From: Pomphorhynchus laevis
Lineage: Eukaryota > Acanthocephala > Palaeacanthocephala > Echinorhynchida > Pomphorhynchidae
Direction: 5' to 3'
DNA length: 64,000 nt
NCBI GenBank assembly: GCA_012934845.2
Contig: WNNJ02000857.1
Coordinates: 1-64,000 of the forward strand
The translations under genes and the position numbers were made by a program. The notes beneath the pieces were generated by a model. That model was not told where the DNA came from. It worked only from the letters and a program-made list of their open reading frames with translations, and did not search any database. Shown piece after piece: positions 10,947-21,300 of the stretch (its first letter is position 1; each line of letters opens with the position of its first letter).

Positions 10947-10985
10947 GCAAATGCTGTTGCAATATTTCGAAAGAGATTACAATGA
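10947..10985 (+). CDS. ATP2B: PMCA terminal exon g: second half of the calmodulin helix and stop
   Basis: Twelve codons, ANAVAIFRKRLQ, then TGA. Joined to exon f this gives WYRGVNRVRVQ-ANAVAIFRKR, which follows the family pattern with Trp and Phe anchors and basic residues. The protein therefore ends directly after the calmodulin-binding helix and has no long tail or PDZ-binding C-terminus as in vertebrate b-forms. The exon is short, but the phase, splice site and motif all agree. Confidence 0.8.
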   Translation, partial: ANAVAIFRKRLQ

Positions 10986-11056
10986 ACGTTTTAAGTGTTG
11001 ACATTTGTTAAAAGTTCCGTATTTTATGACCGATAATTTTATTTTTACGTATTGAC

Positions 11057-11062
11057 AATAAA
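11057..11062 (+). terminator. Probable PMCA polyadenylation signal
   Basis: AATAAA 72 nt after the TGA, followed by a T-rich stretch. It is the first canonical hexamer after the stop codon. Confidence 0.55.
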
Positions 11063-11194
11063 TTATTTCTGTTATTATTTTTATATATTTGCGTAGTACA
11101 ATTTATCATTTGTATGTTATAATATGTAACTAAAATATAACTCGATTTTTAAGTTTGATATAAAGGTGTTAATTTAAAATTTGTTAAGGGGGTA

Positions 11195-11345
11195 GGAAAA
11201 ATATTGAAGCACGTTACCGGGGATTCACGTACTACTTCATACCTCCTCCAATCGTTAGCATCGCCATTTAACGTGGAAATGCTGTCAGCATTCGGGCGAC
11301 GGCTCCAAAGGGCAAGAACATGATAGGCTGGTGGTAGCAGCAAGT
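11195..11345 (-). other. Coding-like, higher-GC stretch of unknown nature
   Basis: The minus strand has an open frame reading LLPPAYHVLALWSRRPNADS and further, with normal amino-acid composition, in clear contrast to the A/T flanks. I do not recognise it. It could be an exon of a neighbouring gene or a scrap of a transposon ORF. Confidence 0.3.
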
Positions 11346-11580
11346 CTTGCTAAAATAATGACATTTCTCTACGAAGAAGACAAACGTTGTCCTGTATTTA
11401 TCTTTTTTTGTGCAATTTAAAATTGTATGAATACAGCAAAATATGGCAATTGTATTTTTGCAATTGTAACACAATTGCAAAAAAATATTGCTAATTCAGT
11501 CTAATACAAATTATTGTTATGTTAAACTTACATTCGTGTGCTATCTAATCATATGCTTATCCAGACGAGAATATTTTATA

Positions 11581-12137
11581 AATTTTTACGTTTCGGTCAT
11601 ACGCAGTGACCCTTTTAAGGTAGTACTTTACTTTTTTTGTAAAATAAAAAAAAATTCTCATGTAGATAATTGATTATGTCTAAACATAGAATTAGACGGC
11701 ACTAATGTAATTTTTACAAAATAAGAAATGTGTTGTAGGGTTTTTATATCAGAATTGTGAGTATGAAATCACTGTCTAGAATCTAATTGTGGTTGCTATG
11801 AATAAATGAAGATTTAGAACAATCAGAGCACGTGTCCGAAGAAGAAAAATTTCCTTATATTCTACGGATACGGAAGAAAACGAAGAAACTAATGAAATTC
11901 ATTCTTTACTATCGTAATTAATGACATTGTGAATAAATTGAAAATAAATCGCCTTGCGGAATATTCCTCTGTCTTCAATATACCATCATCTGTCCCAAGC
12001 GTAGTTGATGAACAATCGATTGGTTGCGAACAATCGGTCTTTCGTTGGGCGTAGATAGTACTTGTTTAGAAAATACTATGGTAAAACAAGGATTATCCTA
12101 GAAGGGTCACTGTGTATGACCGAAACGTTGCTAAATT
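11581..12137. repeat. Element bounded by inverted repeats of about 35 bp
   Basis: Left end ACGTTTCGGTCATACGCAGT (within 11581-11616) is the reverse complement of the right end (12100-12137, with ATGACCGAAACGT). A related single end lies at 51460-51500. The interior has no transposase. A second motif (TATGYCTAAACATAGAA) appears as direct repeats near 11675-11692 and 12168-12187. It looks like a non-autonomous terminal-inverted-repeat element. Confidence 0.5.
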
Positions 12138-12593
12138 TATAAAATAACTTTTAGCTGTGGATAATTTATTATGCCTAAACATAGAACAAATATCATTGTA
12201 TTGCTATTGATGCTGGATTTGTTAATATTTTTAAAGAATTTGAAAACATTTTCTCGAAATACTGCACTTTTATTAAATTGTCTGTAATTTGTATGGCAAA
12301 GATTTTAATGTTGGGTGTTTCTTCGATGCTAAATACTTATTCATTAGTCGCAAATAGCTTGTAACAGTTAGTGGTTTAAGGCTATGTAGGTTTGGATGAT
12401 AACAAACATCGCACACAAGAGCGCAGTAGTTCACTCTTTAAGGGCGCGTTAGAACGCAGTCAGAAAGTTTTAATATTATACTTGAGCATAGCGAGCGGAA
12501 CTGACAGGAATTTTTTTAATACTGACAGAAATTATCACTTTATTATCAAATTAAATATTTGCATTAATTTAACAAGCAGAGTTAAATCAGCTA

Positions 12594-12953
12594 ACTGAGT
12601 CCACGTATTGTTATATAATTATAAAATAAACAAAACATAATAATGCTAAATCAAAATTTAATAATTAAATAATAAAATTAATAATTGTTTTTAGATTTTC
12701 TATAATTTTAATCAAGTTAAAAAATAAAAATAAAAAATAAAATTTAAAATAAACGTCATTTTTATGAATTGACTAATAAATAACAGACGTTGTATCAGAA
12801 TAAGAATTAGAGGTCATCAGGAGGAACTGCTATGCTATCAGGTTTCGGCCCCTAACTCCTCTACCCAACATAGCAGCGGGGCCAAATACATGCTAATGAT
12901 GTATTTCCTCTGAAATAACTATCTAGTATCTTATTCTAATGCAAAGTATATTA
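12594..12953 (-). mobile_element. Terminal (3') region of the minus-strand Penelope-like element
   Basis: Read on the minus strand, this follows the RT stop codon directly: the GGAAATACATCATTAGCATG hairpin, GGCCCC..GGGGCC, CGAAAC, TTCCTCCTGATGACC, the TTATTAGTCAATTCATAAAA block, an A/T-rich part, and the outer edge CTCAGTTAGCTGATTT. This is the best copy for defining the family's terminal region. Confidence 0.75.
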
Positions 12954-14255
12954 TTTATTATCCATCCATAAAAATTTGCCACTTAAGAGTTTAAATTTAT
13001 TCTTTATATTATTGTGTTGATTTATATATTTTACTATTTTCTGCTTGATGTTATTTTTATAGTAACCTAGTTTAAAATATGTATCTATTAAATTATTTAA
13101 ATGATTTTGAAGAAAGCCAATATCATTACATATTGTTGCAATTCTTAAAATTTCATTATTTAATGAATTATATTTTATATTATATGGTATGCATGAATGC
13201 TCATGCAAAAATATGTTTCTTGTAAATTTAAATATGTCATCTTTACGATATAAATTAATAGTAGTTTTAGTTAATGTTAATTTAATGTTCATATCTAGAT
13301 ATACACCTTCTTTATCATTAATATTAGTTTTGTTAAGAATAAGGCTTTCTGGATAAATGTGCTCACTAATTGAATAAAAATTATTAGAATTAAATACACA
13401 TATATCATCAATGTATCGAAACATATATTTCATATATTTATATTGTTTAGATTTAGTTTTTACACAGTTATGAACAAATTCATATTCTATAAAGCTTAAA
13501 AACAAGTCAGCTATAATTGGGCTACTATTACCACCCATTGGAACACATTTTACTTGTCTAAATATAGATGTCCCTACTTTTAAATAATTTTGATTTATCA
13601 AAATATTTAAGGATTCTATTAATTCAATTTTATCCATATATTTATATTTATTTGATGGTTTAATTTTTGTTAGATAGGCGTTATAATTATTATAACATAT
13701 ATATGTATATCTTTTTCCGAATATAAGGTTAATTAATTTTACTAACGCTTCTTTAATATCTACTAAATCTAGATTTGTATAAAGCGTACTAAAATCGTAT
13801 GTATTTATATTTTGAAAATTTATTAATTTTGTCTGTTCAAAACATTTTTTTGTAGAATTAATACTGAAATAGTGTTTTATACCAGTATTAATTTCGATTA
13901 CCTTGCAATATTTTTTAAAATGTGCTTTAATTACTTTAAGTATTTTATTCATATAAACAGAAAGTGGTTTTAATGTACATTTAAACGCACTACATATGAA
14001 CCTAGGTTTTATTGGATTTTTATGTAATTTTGGATTCCAATATAATATAGGTATAGTTTTATTATCTAATTCAACCTTTATACCCTTTTTATCCATTATA
14101 GAACAGTGACTTGTAATAATTGTTTCTAAACTCAACTCACTACGTTCATATGCTGGATTTACATTTAAATCATTAGAATTAACCTCTTTCATTAGTATAT
14201 CATAATAAAGCTTTTTGCATATGATATTACAACATAATATTTGATAAAACAACAT
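12951..14255 (-). CDS. Penelope-like element reverse transcriptase (434 codons, 5'-truncated)
   Basis: RT of a Penelope-like retroelement. Motifs in order: ILYWNPKLHKNPIKPRF, DFSTLYTNLDL (catalytic Asp of motif A), MGGNSSPIIADLFLSF (motif B), RYIDDICVFN (YxDD, motif C) and VYLDMNIKLT, ending in GKFLWMDNK. The N-terminal part found in the 16.3-kb copy is missing; the ORF starts in non-homologous A/T sequence and joins the element at CKKLYYDILMKE. The 'ATG' at 14255 is therefore not an authentic start. No GIY-YIG endonuclease is visible. The catalytic motifs look intact, so the truncation seems fairly young. Confidence 0.85.
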   Translation of the reverse strand: MLFYQILCCNIICKKLYYDILMKEVNSNDLNVNPAYERSELSLETIITSHCSIMDKKGIKVELDNKTIPILYWNPKLHKNPIKPRFICSAFKCTLKPLSVYMNKILKVIKAHFKKYCKVIEINTGIKHYFSINSTKKCFEQTKLINFQNINTYDFSTLYTNLDLVDIKEALVKLINLIFGKRYTYICYNNYNAYLTKIKPSNKYKYMDKIELIESLNILINQNYLKVGTSIFRQVKCVPMGGNSSPIIADLFLSFIEYEFVHNCVKTKSKQYKYMKYMFRYIDDICVFNSNNFYSISEHIYPESLILNKTNINDKEGVYLDMNIKLTLTKTTINLYRKDDIFKFTRNIFLHEHSCIPYNIKYNSLNNEILRIATICNDIGFLQNHLNNLIDTYFKLGYYKNNIKQKIVKYINQHNNIKNKFKLLSGKFLWMDNK

Positions 14256-14503
14256 AATATTTATATTTAGAGTATATTACAATTTGAGGCAAAACATTTA
14301 TTCCATGTATGATAAATTAGGCCTAACTTCTTTAATGGCGGTGATTTGTAACAGTCTTTGTCGAAACATAATTATAATACATTATATATTACATAATATA
14401 TAAAAATATATTATTTACAATTATAATATATTATATAATAATACAATATATAAAACAATATATATTTAATATATTTTATATAAAATAATACAATCAAAAT
14501 TAT
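14256..14503. other. A/T-rich spacer between two head-to-head Penelope-like copies
   Basis: Mostly TATATAAT runs. Nothing recognisable. It separates a minus-strand copy from a plus-strand copy. Confidence 0.4.
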
Positions 14504-15394
14504 TTAAAAGTAGGGACATCTATATTTAGACAAACAAAAGGTGTTCCAATGGTAGGTAATAGTAGCCCAATTATAGCTGACTTGTTTTTAAGCTTTATAG
14601 AATATGAATTTTTTCATAACTATGTAAAAACTAAATCTAAACTATATAAATATATGAAATATATGTTTCGATATATTGATGATATATGTGTATTTAATTC
14701 TAATAATTTTTATTCAATAAGTGAGCACATTTATCCAGAAAGCCTTATTCTTAGCAAAACTAATATTAATGATAAAGAACGTGTATATCTAGACATGAAC
14801 ATTAAATTAACATTTACTAAAACTACTATTAATTTATATCGTAAAGATGACATATTTAAATTTACAAGAAACATATTTTTGCATGAGCATTCATGCATAC
14901 CATATAATATAAAATATAAAACATTAAATAATGAAATATTTAATATTTATATATAAATTAAATATTCATATTTATATTTATGAATAAATTAAAACTCTTA
15001 AGTGCCAAATTTTTATGGATGGATAATAAATAATATACTTTGTATTAGAATAAGATACTAGATAGTTTTATCAGAAGAAATACATCATTAGCATGTATTT
15101 GGCCCCGCTGCTATGTTGGGTAGAGGAGTTAGGAGCCGAAACCTGATAGCATAGCAGTTCCTCCTTATGACCTCTAATCCTTATTCTGATACAACGTATG
15201 TTATTTATTAGTCAATTCATAAAAATAACTTTTATTTTAAATTTCAATTTTTTATTTTAACTTGATTAAAATTATAGAAAATCTAAAAACAATTATTAAT
15301 TTTATTATTTAATTATTAAATTTTGATTTAGCATTATTATGTTTTGTTTATTTTATAATTATATAGCAATACGTATATTCAGTTAGCTGATTTG
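14504..15394 (+). mobile_element. Penelope-like element, 3' half with terminal region
   Basis: Begins in the RT at GTAGGGACATCTATATTTAG and includes MVGNSSPIIADLFLSF and RYIDDICVFN (open frame 14549-14956). The frame then departs after NNEI; the C-terminal LSAKFLWMDNK resumes at about 14990, implying an internal deletion of roughly 150 bp compared with the 12.9-kb copy. The terminal region at 15030-15394 carries all signature blocks and the outer edge TCAGTTAGCTGATTTGAT. It lies opposite to, and 250 bp from, the minus-strand copy. Confidence 0.8.
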
Positions 15395-15950
15395 ATTCTA
15401 TGGTACCATTAATTGGTACCATAAATTGACTATCAAAGCGTTAATTATTGTATACAGAAATTATTTCTATATAAATAATTATTGTAATAATTATTGTTTA
15501 CATGAATTTGCGATGGACTGTCACCCAAGTATTAAAGCCGTTTTAAAAAATAAAGTATTCAAATTCACTAGGATATGCTAAAATCATGTAGAAATTGTGT
15601 TAACAAAAAGACATATATTAGTTAAGTCCCAAATCTTTACGATTTCTTAATACTGGTTATCAACAACAAATAAAAAAATAATACCCTAAGAAAATAAAAT
15701 AAAAATTGGAATCAACAAATTAATTAAAAAATTGCTTTCTTAAAAAATCTATTCAAGCTGTTAAATGAGCGAGCATTATATATGAACTTCACTTAATTAA
15801 TTTAAATTAATTACAAAAATCTCTCTGAGTGCTTTACATGCACACGGTGTCTATAATAGCTCAATCTATACAATGTACACGGAAGTACTACGGTGTCAGG
15901 AACATTGAGAGAATGAAATAGGACACGCAAAAATTTGTAATTATTTGTGA

Positions 15951-16110
15951 AATTTGTAATTAGGACGAAAAATTTGTAATTATAATAAACAATTAAAATC
16001 TGTAATGATGATATATTGAAACATTATAGAAATATAATGCATATGGAAAAGTCTTAGTTTTGATAAAATAAATGAACATATATGTACCCATAATCTAGAA
16101 TTAATTGAAA
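15951..16110 (+). mobile_element. Degraded N-terminal scrap of the Penelope-like element
   Basis: TAGGACGAAAAATTTGTAAT and the following TTTTGATAAAATAAATGAAC and TAATCTAGAATTAATTGAAA match the 5' coding part at 16324-16490 with many substitutions and small deletions. It sits directly upstream of a better copy. Confidence 0.55.
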
Positions 16111-16196
16111 AATAATTCTAGATTATGTAGATAATCTAGATAATTCTCGATTAATCTGGAATATATTCTAGATTAATATATTTTTTTATTTGTCCT

Positions 16197-16247
16197 TGTC
16201 ATATATTTAAACAAGGACATCATTAATCCTTGTTTAAATATATGACA
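16197..16247. repeat. Perfect 21-bp inverted repeat with 9-nt loop
   Basis: TGTCATATATTTAAACAAGG(A) at 16197-16217 is mirrored exactly at 16227-16247. It would form a strong hairpin in DNA or RNA. It is not part of any family recognised here. Confidence 0.6.
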
Positions 16248-16323
16248 TTTCAATATTTGGGAGGATTCTTATTAATATGCGCATTGTCAAAAATGTCACA
16301 AATGGAGGCGTGCGAATGAGTAT

Positions 16324-17466
16324 GTTAGGACGAAAAATTTGTATTATAATAAAGAATTAAAATCAATATGTAACGATAAAATTAGGAACATCAAAGAAAC
16401 AGAATGCAATTGCAAAAGTCTTAAGTTTGATAAAATAAATGAACATATATGCACTAATAATTTAGAATTAATTGAAAATTGTGAATTAATAAAGCTGCTA
16501 TCAAAAGGGTATAAATATAGATTAAATAATAACAACGACAAAAATAAAATTTACAATTCGTTATATAATAACTTAAATGATTACTTTAGTAAGCTGATTA
16601 ATAGTCAAAGCTCGAATATATCTAAGATAAAAATTAGGAAATATTATATATTTGATAAAATTAAAAATAAAATGAAAATAACAAACAATTATAAAAGGAA
16701 AGATAAAATTAATAAAGATATGTATAAAGAACTTACTAAATTAAAGGATAACTATATAATAACAACTATTGATAAAGCTAGTAATAACTTTGTCTTCATA
16801 TGCAAAAAACTTTATTATGATATACTAATGAAAGAGGTTAATTCTAATGATTTAGATGTACATCCAACATATGAACGTAGTGAGTTGAGTTTTGAAACAA
16901 TTATTACAAGTCACTGTTCTATAATGGATAAAAAGGGTATAAAGGTTGAATTAGATAATAAAACTATACCTATATTATATTGGAATCCAAAATTACATAA
17001 AAATCCAATAAAACCTAGGTTCATATGTAGTGCGTTTAAATGTACATTAAAACCACTTTCTGTTTATATGAATAAAATGCTTAAAGTAATTAAAGCACAT
17101 TTTAAAAAATATTGCAAGGTAATCGAAATTAATACTGGTATAAAACACTATTTCAGTATTAATTCTACAAAAGAATTTTTAGAACAGACAAAAGGAATAA
17201 ATTTTCAAAATACAAATACATACGATTTTAGTACGCTTTATACAAATCTAGATTTAGTAGATATTAAAGAAGTGTTAGTAAAATTAATTAATCTTATATT
17301 CGGAAAAAGATATACATATATATGTTATAATAATTATAACGCCTATCTAACAAAAATTAAACCATCAAGTAAATATAAATATATGGATAAAATTGAATTA
17401 ATAGAATCCTTAAATATTTTGATAAATCAATTTATAAATATTAAATCTAAATTTATACAAATTTAG
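16324..17466 (+). CDS. Penelope-like element, N-terminal and palm part of the RT (3'-truncated)
   Basis: Open frame 16339-17466, open a few codons further upstream (RTKNLYYNKEL). Visible parts are ETECNCKSLKFDKINEHI, a C-x-C..H segment, and LIKLLSKGYKYR, followed by a lysine/asparagine-rich linker, IITTIDKASNNFVFI, YWNPKLHKNPIKPRF and DFSTLYTNLDL. It stops being homologous after ESLNILINQ, before motifs B and C, so it cannot encode an active RT. The C-x-C..H..LLSKG.KYR arrangement resembles Naiad-type elements, where a GIY-YIG nuclease precedes the RT; no such domain is visible upstream. Confidence 0.8.
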   Translation, partial: VRTKNLYYNKELKSICNDKIRNIKETECNCKSLKFDKINEHICTNNLELIENCELIKLLSKGYKYRLNNNNDKNKIYNSLYNNLNDYFSKLINSQSSNISKIKIRKYYIFDKIKNKMKITNNYKRKDKINKDMYKELTKLKDNYIITTIDKASNNFVFICKKLYYDILMKEVNSNDLDVHPTYERSELSFETIITSHCSIMDKKGIKVELDNKTIPILYWNPKLHKNPIKPRFICSAFKCTLKPLSVYMNKMLKVIKAHFKKYCKVIEINTGIKHYFSINSTKEFLEQTKGINFQNTNTYDFSTLYTNLDLVDIKEVLVKLINLIFGKRYTYICYNNYNAYLTKIKPSSKYKYMDKIELIESLNILINQFINIKSKFIQI

Positions 17467-17469
17467 ATT

Positions 17470-17920
17470 TAATTCTTTACTGAAAACTATCCAAGCCTGT
17501 TTTGCATAGAGTCATAAACAATTATCATTTGTGCAAGCTTGAAGGAGTTTAAATATATAAAAAATGTTTATATTCAAGATAAACGTGATTTTACAAATTT
17601 TACGACTAACGATTATTATTTTCTGAATGATGATTAGGCGATCGTTTTGATTACGTTGTCTGCCCTTATCGGAATTTCATTTTAGTTACAAACACAGAGC
17701 AAGAATCGTATTATTTGATTTCGTGTTTGTGTTTTATATTTAGATATAATTAGACTCACGCATTGATATTATTAATTATAATTTTATTATAATAATATAA
17801 AAAATATTATTGATATTATACTTTCTAATATTTCAATATTTATTATAACATGTAAAATAAGACAACGATATATGGGAAAATAGTTATTCCCTTGATAAAA
17901 CACAAATTATTAAATAATTT
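17470..17920. other. Intergenic, nothing recognised
   Basis: Moderately complex sequence at 17480-17720, then A/T-rich. No motif, repeat family or open frame that I can name. Confidence 0.4.
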
Positions 17921-17924
17921 AAAA

Positions 17925-18075
17925 ATTTTCTACGCGTCGGTCGGTTTTTTCTCAATGATGCGTTCAATGTGCTCTTTAATTGTTCGGTGCGTTAAAACAT
18001 CGAGGGGAATAATAAAGTAAGAAATTATTGTTCACAAATAATCGACTATTGTAATAGTCTTTTTCAAGTGTTATA
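17925..18075. repeat. Half of a MITE-like family (TTGTTCGG..ATCGAGGG)
   Basis: ATTGTTCGGTGCGTTAAAAC then ATCGAGGGGAATAATAAA matches one arm of the hairpin repeat at 39472-39627 and the fragment at 59600-59650. Only one arm is clear here. Confidence 0.5.
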
Positions 18076-18079
18076 TTTT

Positions 18080-19135
18080 GACATGATACAAAAATATGAT
18101 ATTAATATACAAATTTAAACATAAATTGTTTTATTTTCAAATCTAATAGAAAAATAAAGACCTGGCAAATTTCATTGTCATTCTTGCTTTAAAATTAGGG
18201 TTGGTTAAATAAATGCCCATACGTAAAAATACGATGTTGTCTTCTTATGATCCGCTCCCCTGAGATCCGATCATTTAATCATTTAGTCTTAATCTCTTTA
18301 TAATTAATCTCCTCGTCATTAATATCTTCATAATTAATCTTTTCGTCATTAAATGATTGTAATCGAAGGAGATAAAATAAATTAAATAAGCAGAATGAAA
18401 GCATTTGCATAATTGATGATTTTCTAATAAAACAATCAATAAAACAGGATTTTTCCAAATTAGAAATAGTTTTTAATTTAGCGAGTAGTTATGCTTGCTT
18501 TCTAAAAGACAAAGTAATGGTCAGTCAAACAAAATGCTATCGATAAAATAGATTGACGATATTTGCGATATTTGATAAATTACAATTTTATTTGTAATAT
18601 AGTGAGAAATATATTAATAAATAATTTGTTTTATTAAAATAAACTCCACCCTTGAGTTAGCATTAACAATATAAATTTTTTCGCGTAAGATATTTGTGAC
18701 TAATATTTGAAGATCTTGTCAGCAACTGTATTTTTACATTAAAATTATCTTATAAAAGTAAGACTGTTTCACAATAATTCTCTAAAATTATGAAATATTA
18801 ATTATATCTATTTGTGTTCCGTATTACGACACAGGTCAGATAAAGGCAAACTGTAGCTCATATAGTGTAAATTTATGGAAAGAAAGCTCTTACGTTTAAA
18901 GCAGGTACAGCATCTAGCCTGTGAACACGTCTTTTCGAATCATAAACGAATCCACTAAAATTACATTAATATATAAAATGTCAATAATTCATACTTTTAA
19001 AAACAAAATTAGTAAAGAATGAACGATTTGTAAATATCTATATAATTTAATAAAACAATTAAATATCATTAAATGTTATTAAATATTAATAATAAATTCT
19101 TGTTAATATTATTAAATATTGATAATATTTATAGC
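18080..19135. other. Intergenic, nothing recognised
   Basis: A/T-rich. Around 18290-18350 there is a short run of TTAATCTCYTCGTCATTAAT-like near repeats. No gene or element could be identified. Confidence 0.4.
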
Positions 19136-19139
19136 GGCA

Positions 19140-19590
19140 TATACAGCCTTAACAAAATCTGTTCAATTCAAGTGGACACATTACATGAGAACAGTACGAT
19201 GCAACTCTACATAAATTGTGTGTCTGCAAAGAGCCTTAGTAGACCAATTAATACCCGAAATTACAAGGCAAACTTTGAACGAGACGTGGAATTGTGACTT
19301 GATGTCCCTTTAAGTATGAGAAGAATTGGCATATTATATCAGGTGTTTTCAATATCGAAGGTCTATAATTCGTCATTAATCCTTAGAGACACCTACAAGA
19401 GCACATTATCCGGTAATGAGATGAAGGATCTACAGACATACACTTTAAAACACTTGGTCTTAGAAAGTTATAGCACATTCAACGAGCGACTTCAGCAGGT
19501 CATGAGCCAAGAAATTATGACTAGTATTATTTCGCATGCATTAAGAGACGGCGCATCAACATGGCTGAGCTCACAGTTACTATTTATTAA
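19140..19590 (+). pseudogene. LINE-like coding relic (relative of the 23.8-kb element)
   Basis: Conceptual segments ETWNCDLMSL, RRIGILYQVF, SKVYNSSLILRDT and ASTWLSSQLL line up with the part of the 23.8-kb element that reads SLPVGMGGLGVRDIS and GPSLWLSARP. It is broken into two frames near 19300 (segments 19073-19297 and 19316-19597). The family assignment rests on this order of motifs only, so it is tentative. Confidence 0.4.
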
Positions 19591-19594
19591 ATAT

Positions 19595-20460
19595 TAATAA
19601 TAAATTATTTTTTGTTTATAATAATTAGAATGTGAAAGAAAAAAATTAAATATTGATAACAAATGTTATTACTGAAGCAAACAAAATATATATTTATGTA
19701 TTAATTACTTATTAATTATACAATAATTATTATCAATTAAAATTAATAATTAATTATTATATAATTAATTATTTGAATTTAAAACATATAATGTTATTGT
19801 TTTTCACTTAATAGCGATAATTAGCAATACCCATGAAGATCAAAATATCGAAATAAAAAATTAAATATTTATCTTTGAGATATGAATTAATACAAATGTC
19901 AAAATATTTATATTTACTTTATCATATTACAATATTATATTAGATCTATGTAAATTAATAGAACGGAGGTTCGTAAAGATAATAAGTGATCGTCCCATAA
20001 ATTATTTTTTAATATGTCTATTCATAGTTTACCCTTAAAGAATGCAGAGGATAGCTACTTGAACACAACCGCTGTATACATAAATTACCATTCAGTAACT
20101 AAAGATGATAAACAAATATCTATTAAAATATAAATTACATTTATCTTGACATTTTTTGGACTGAATAAAGGAGACAAAATACGATTGAAAATGTGTGTCC
20201 TTAATACCACTTTATAACTTGTACTGTTGATTCAATATGTCAATTTATATTTAATTCACACTTCCTATAAATAGTCACGAAATTACATGGTGTGAATATA
20301 AAATGTTATAAAATGTTATATGATAAATGTACAATCAAAAATAAAAGAGCTATTTTTCACCGAAATGACGACGTGGAATTCAAGGCAATTCTGATATTTT
20401 AAGTTGTGATCTTTAATTTTAGCTGAATTGTCAAAATATTATACTGAATACTCAAAATCT
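19595..20460. other. Intergenic, nothing recognised
   Basis: A/T-rich with TTAATTATT runs at 19700-19790. No coding or repeat signature. It could be an intron or 3' flank of the minus-strand gene that begins at 21300. Confidence 0.4.
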
Positions 20461-20465
20461 AACGG

Positions 20466-20565
20466 TAAATGATCAAATCAAATGATAAGAACATATGATC
20501 TTATCAATTAATCATATGACCGTCGGATCGATTGATCATATGATCGTCGATCGATTGATTGTAGG
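20466..20565. repeat. Short GATC/CATATG-rich near-tandem repeat
   Basis: ATCATATGACCGTCGGATCG ATTG is followed by ATCATATGATCGTCGATCGA TTG, two imperfect units of about 24 bp, preceded by a third, poorer one. It probably lies in an intron of the minus-strand gene. Confidence 0.5.
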
Positions 20566-20849
20566 GATCGTAAATAACTTAAGGAGAAACATATGAATAA
20601 CTCTACATTTAGTAACAAATAAAGGCAAGGAGACATTAACTTTATCAAATATTTCGACGGCACAATGATCCCTATTATAAAGTATTGTAATCAGTTAGAA
20701 CTCCTTTAAAATTAGGTCTGAAAATCTTAAAGTTCTTATTTAAAACGTGTAATAACTGATAAATATGCTTAATAAAAGAGAGTATATGACGCCAAAGAAT
20801 ACATTTGTCTTAAAGAATATTTACTAAATATTAAAGAAAATTACTTACC

Positions 20850-21300
20850 TTATAACTGGTGATGCTACTTTAAATGCTGGCGGAACCCAAACCGCTTCAA
20901 GGCTGCTTATCGGATACGTATAACCGCTCATTACTGCAACACTAATGTCGTCGCCAGAGCTGTCATTACGATTACAAAATTGTTCAATAAAAGGACTATT
21001 TAATGTGTCCCAACTTCCAATGATAACATTATCCTGATTTGTAGCTCGAAGAATTGCGGCTCTTATATGAAGATTTGAACCGAAACGGCTATTTCGATCA
21101 GCTTGTATAGAATATCTGTACTGGTAACGGGGGTCCTCATGGCTAGCGATATAAAATGCAGATCGATCATTTTGGTTATCAGTTCGACTTCCCACAATTG
21201 TCGGATGCTTGGAACAAATGTTGTCAAATGCTTGCCCGTTTGATTTTAACCAAATAATACAGTTTACGAATAAATATATGAGGAATCTGTATCTAGCCAT
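20850..21300 (-). CDS. First coding exon of a secreted, possibly Reeler-like protein
   Basis: 150 codons from ATG (21300) to a clean donor (ATAAG|GTAAGT at about 20848), leaving in phase 2. The N-terminus MARYRFLIYLFVNCIIWLKS NGQA is a good signal peptide, so the product is probably exported. The mature part has two Cys (NICSKHP and EQFCNRND), a YRYSIQADRN..IRAAILRATN..GSWDTL pattern and ends LEAVWVPPAFKVASPVI. The order Cys, Y-x-I, LRA..GxW, Cys-N, then W-x-P-P is reminiscent of Reeler domains (reelin, F-spondin N-terminus). That is inference from pattern memory; conservation was not tested. Downstream exons on the minus strand were not found. Codon use is balanced, unlike that of the flanking repeats. 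Confidence 0.6.
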
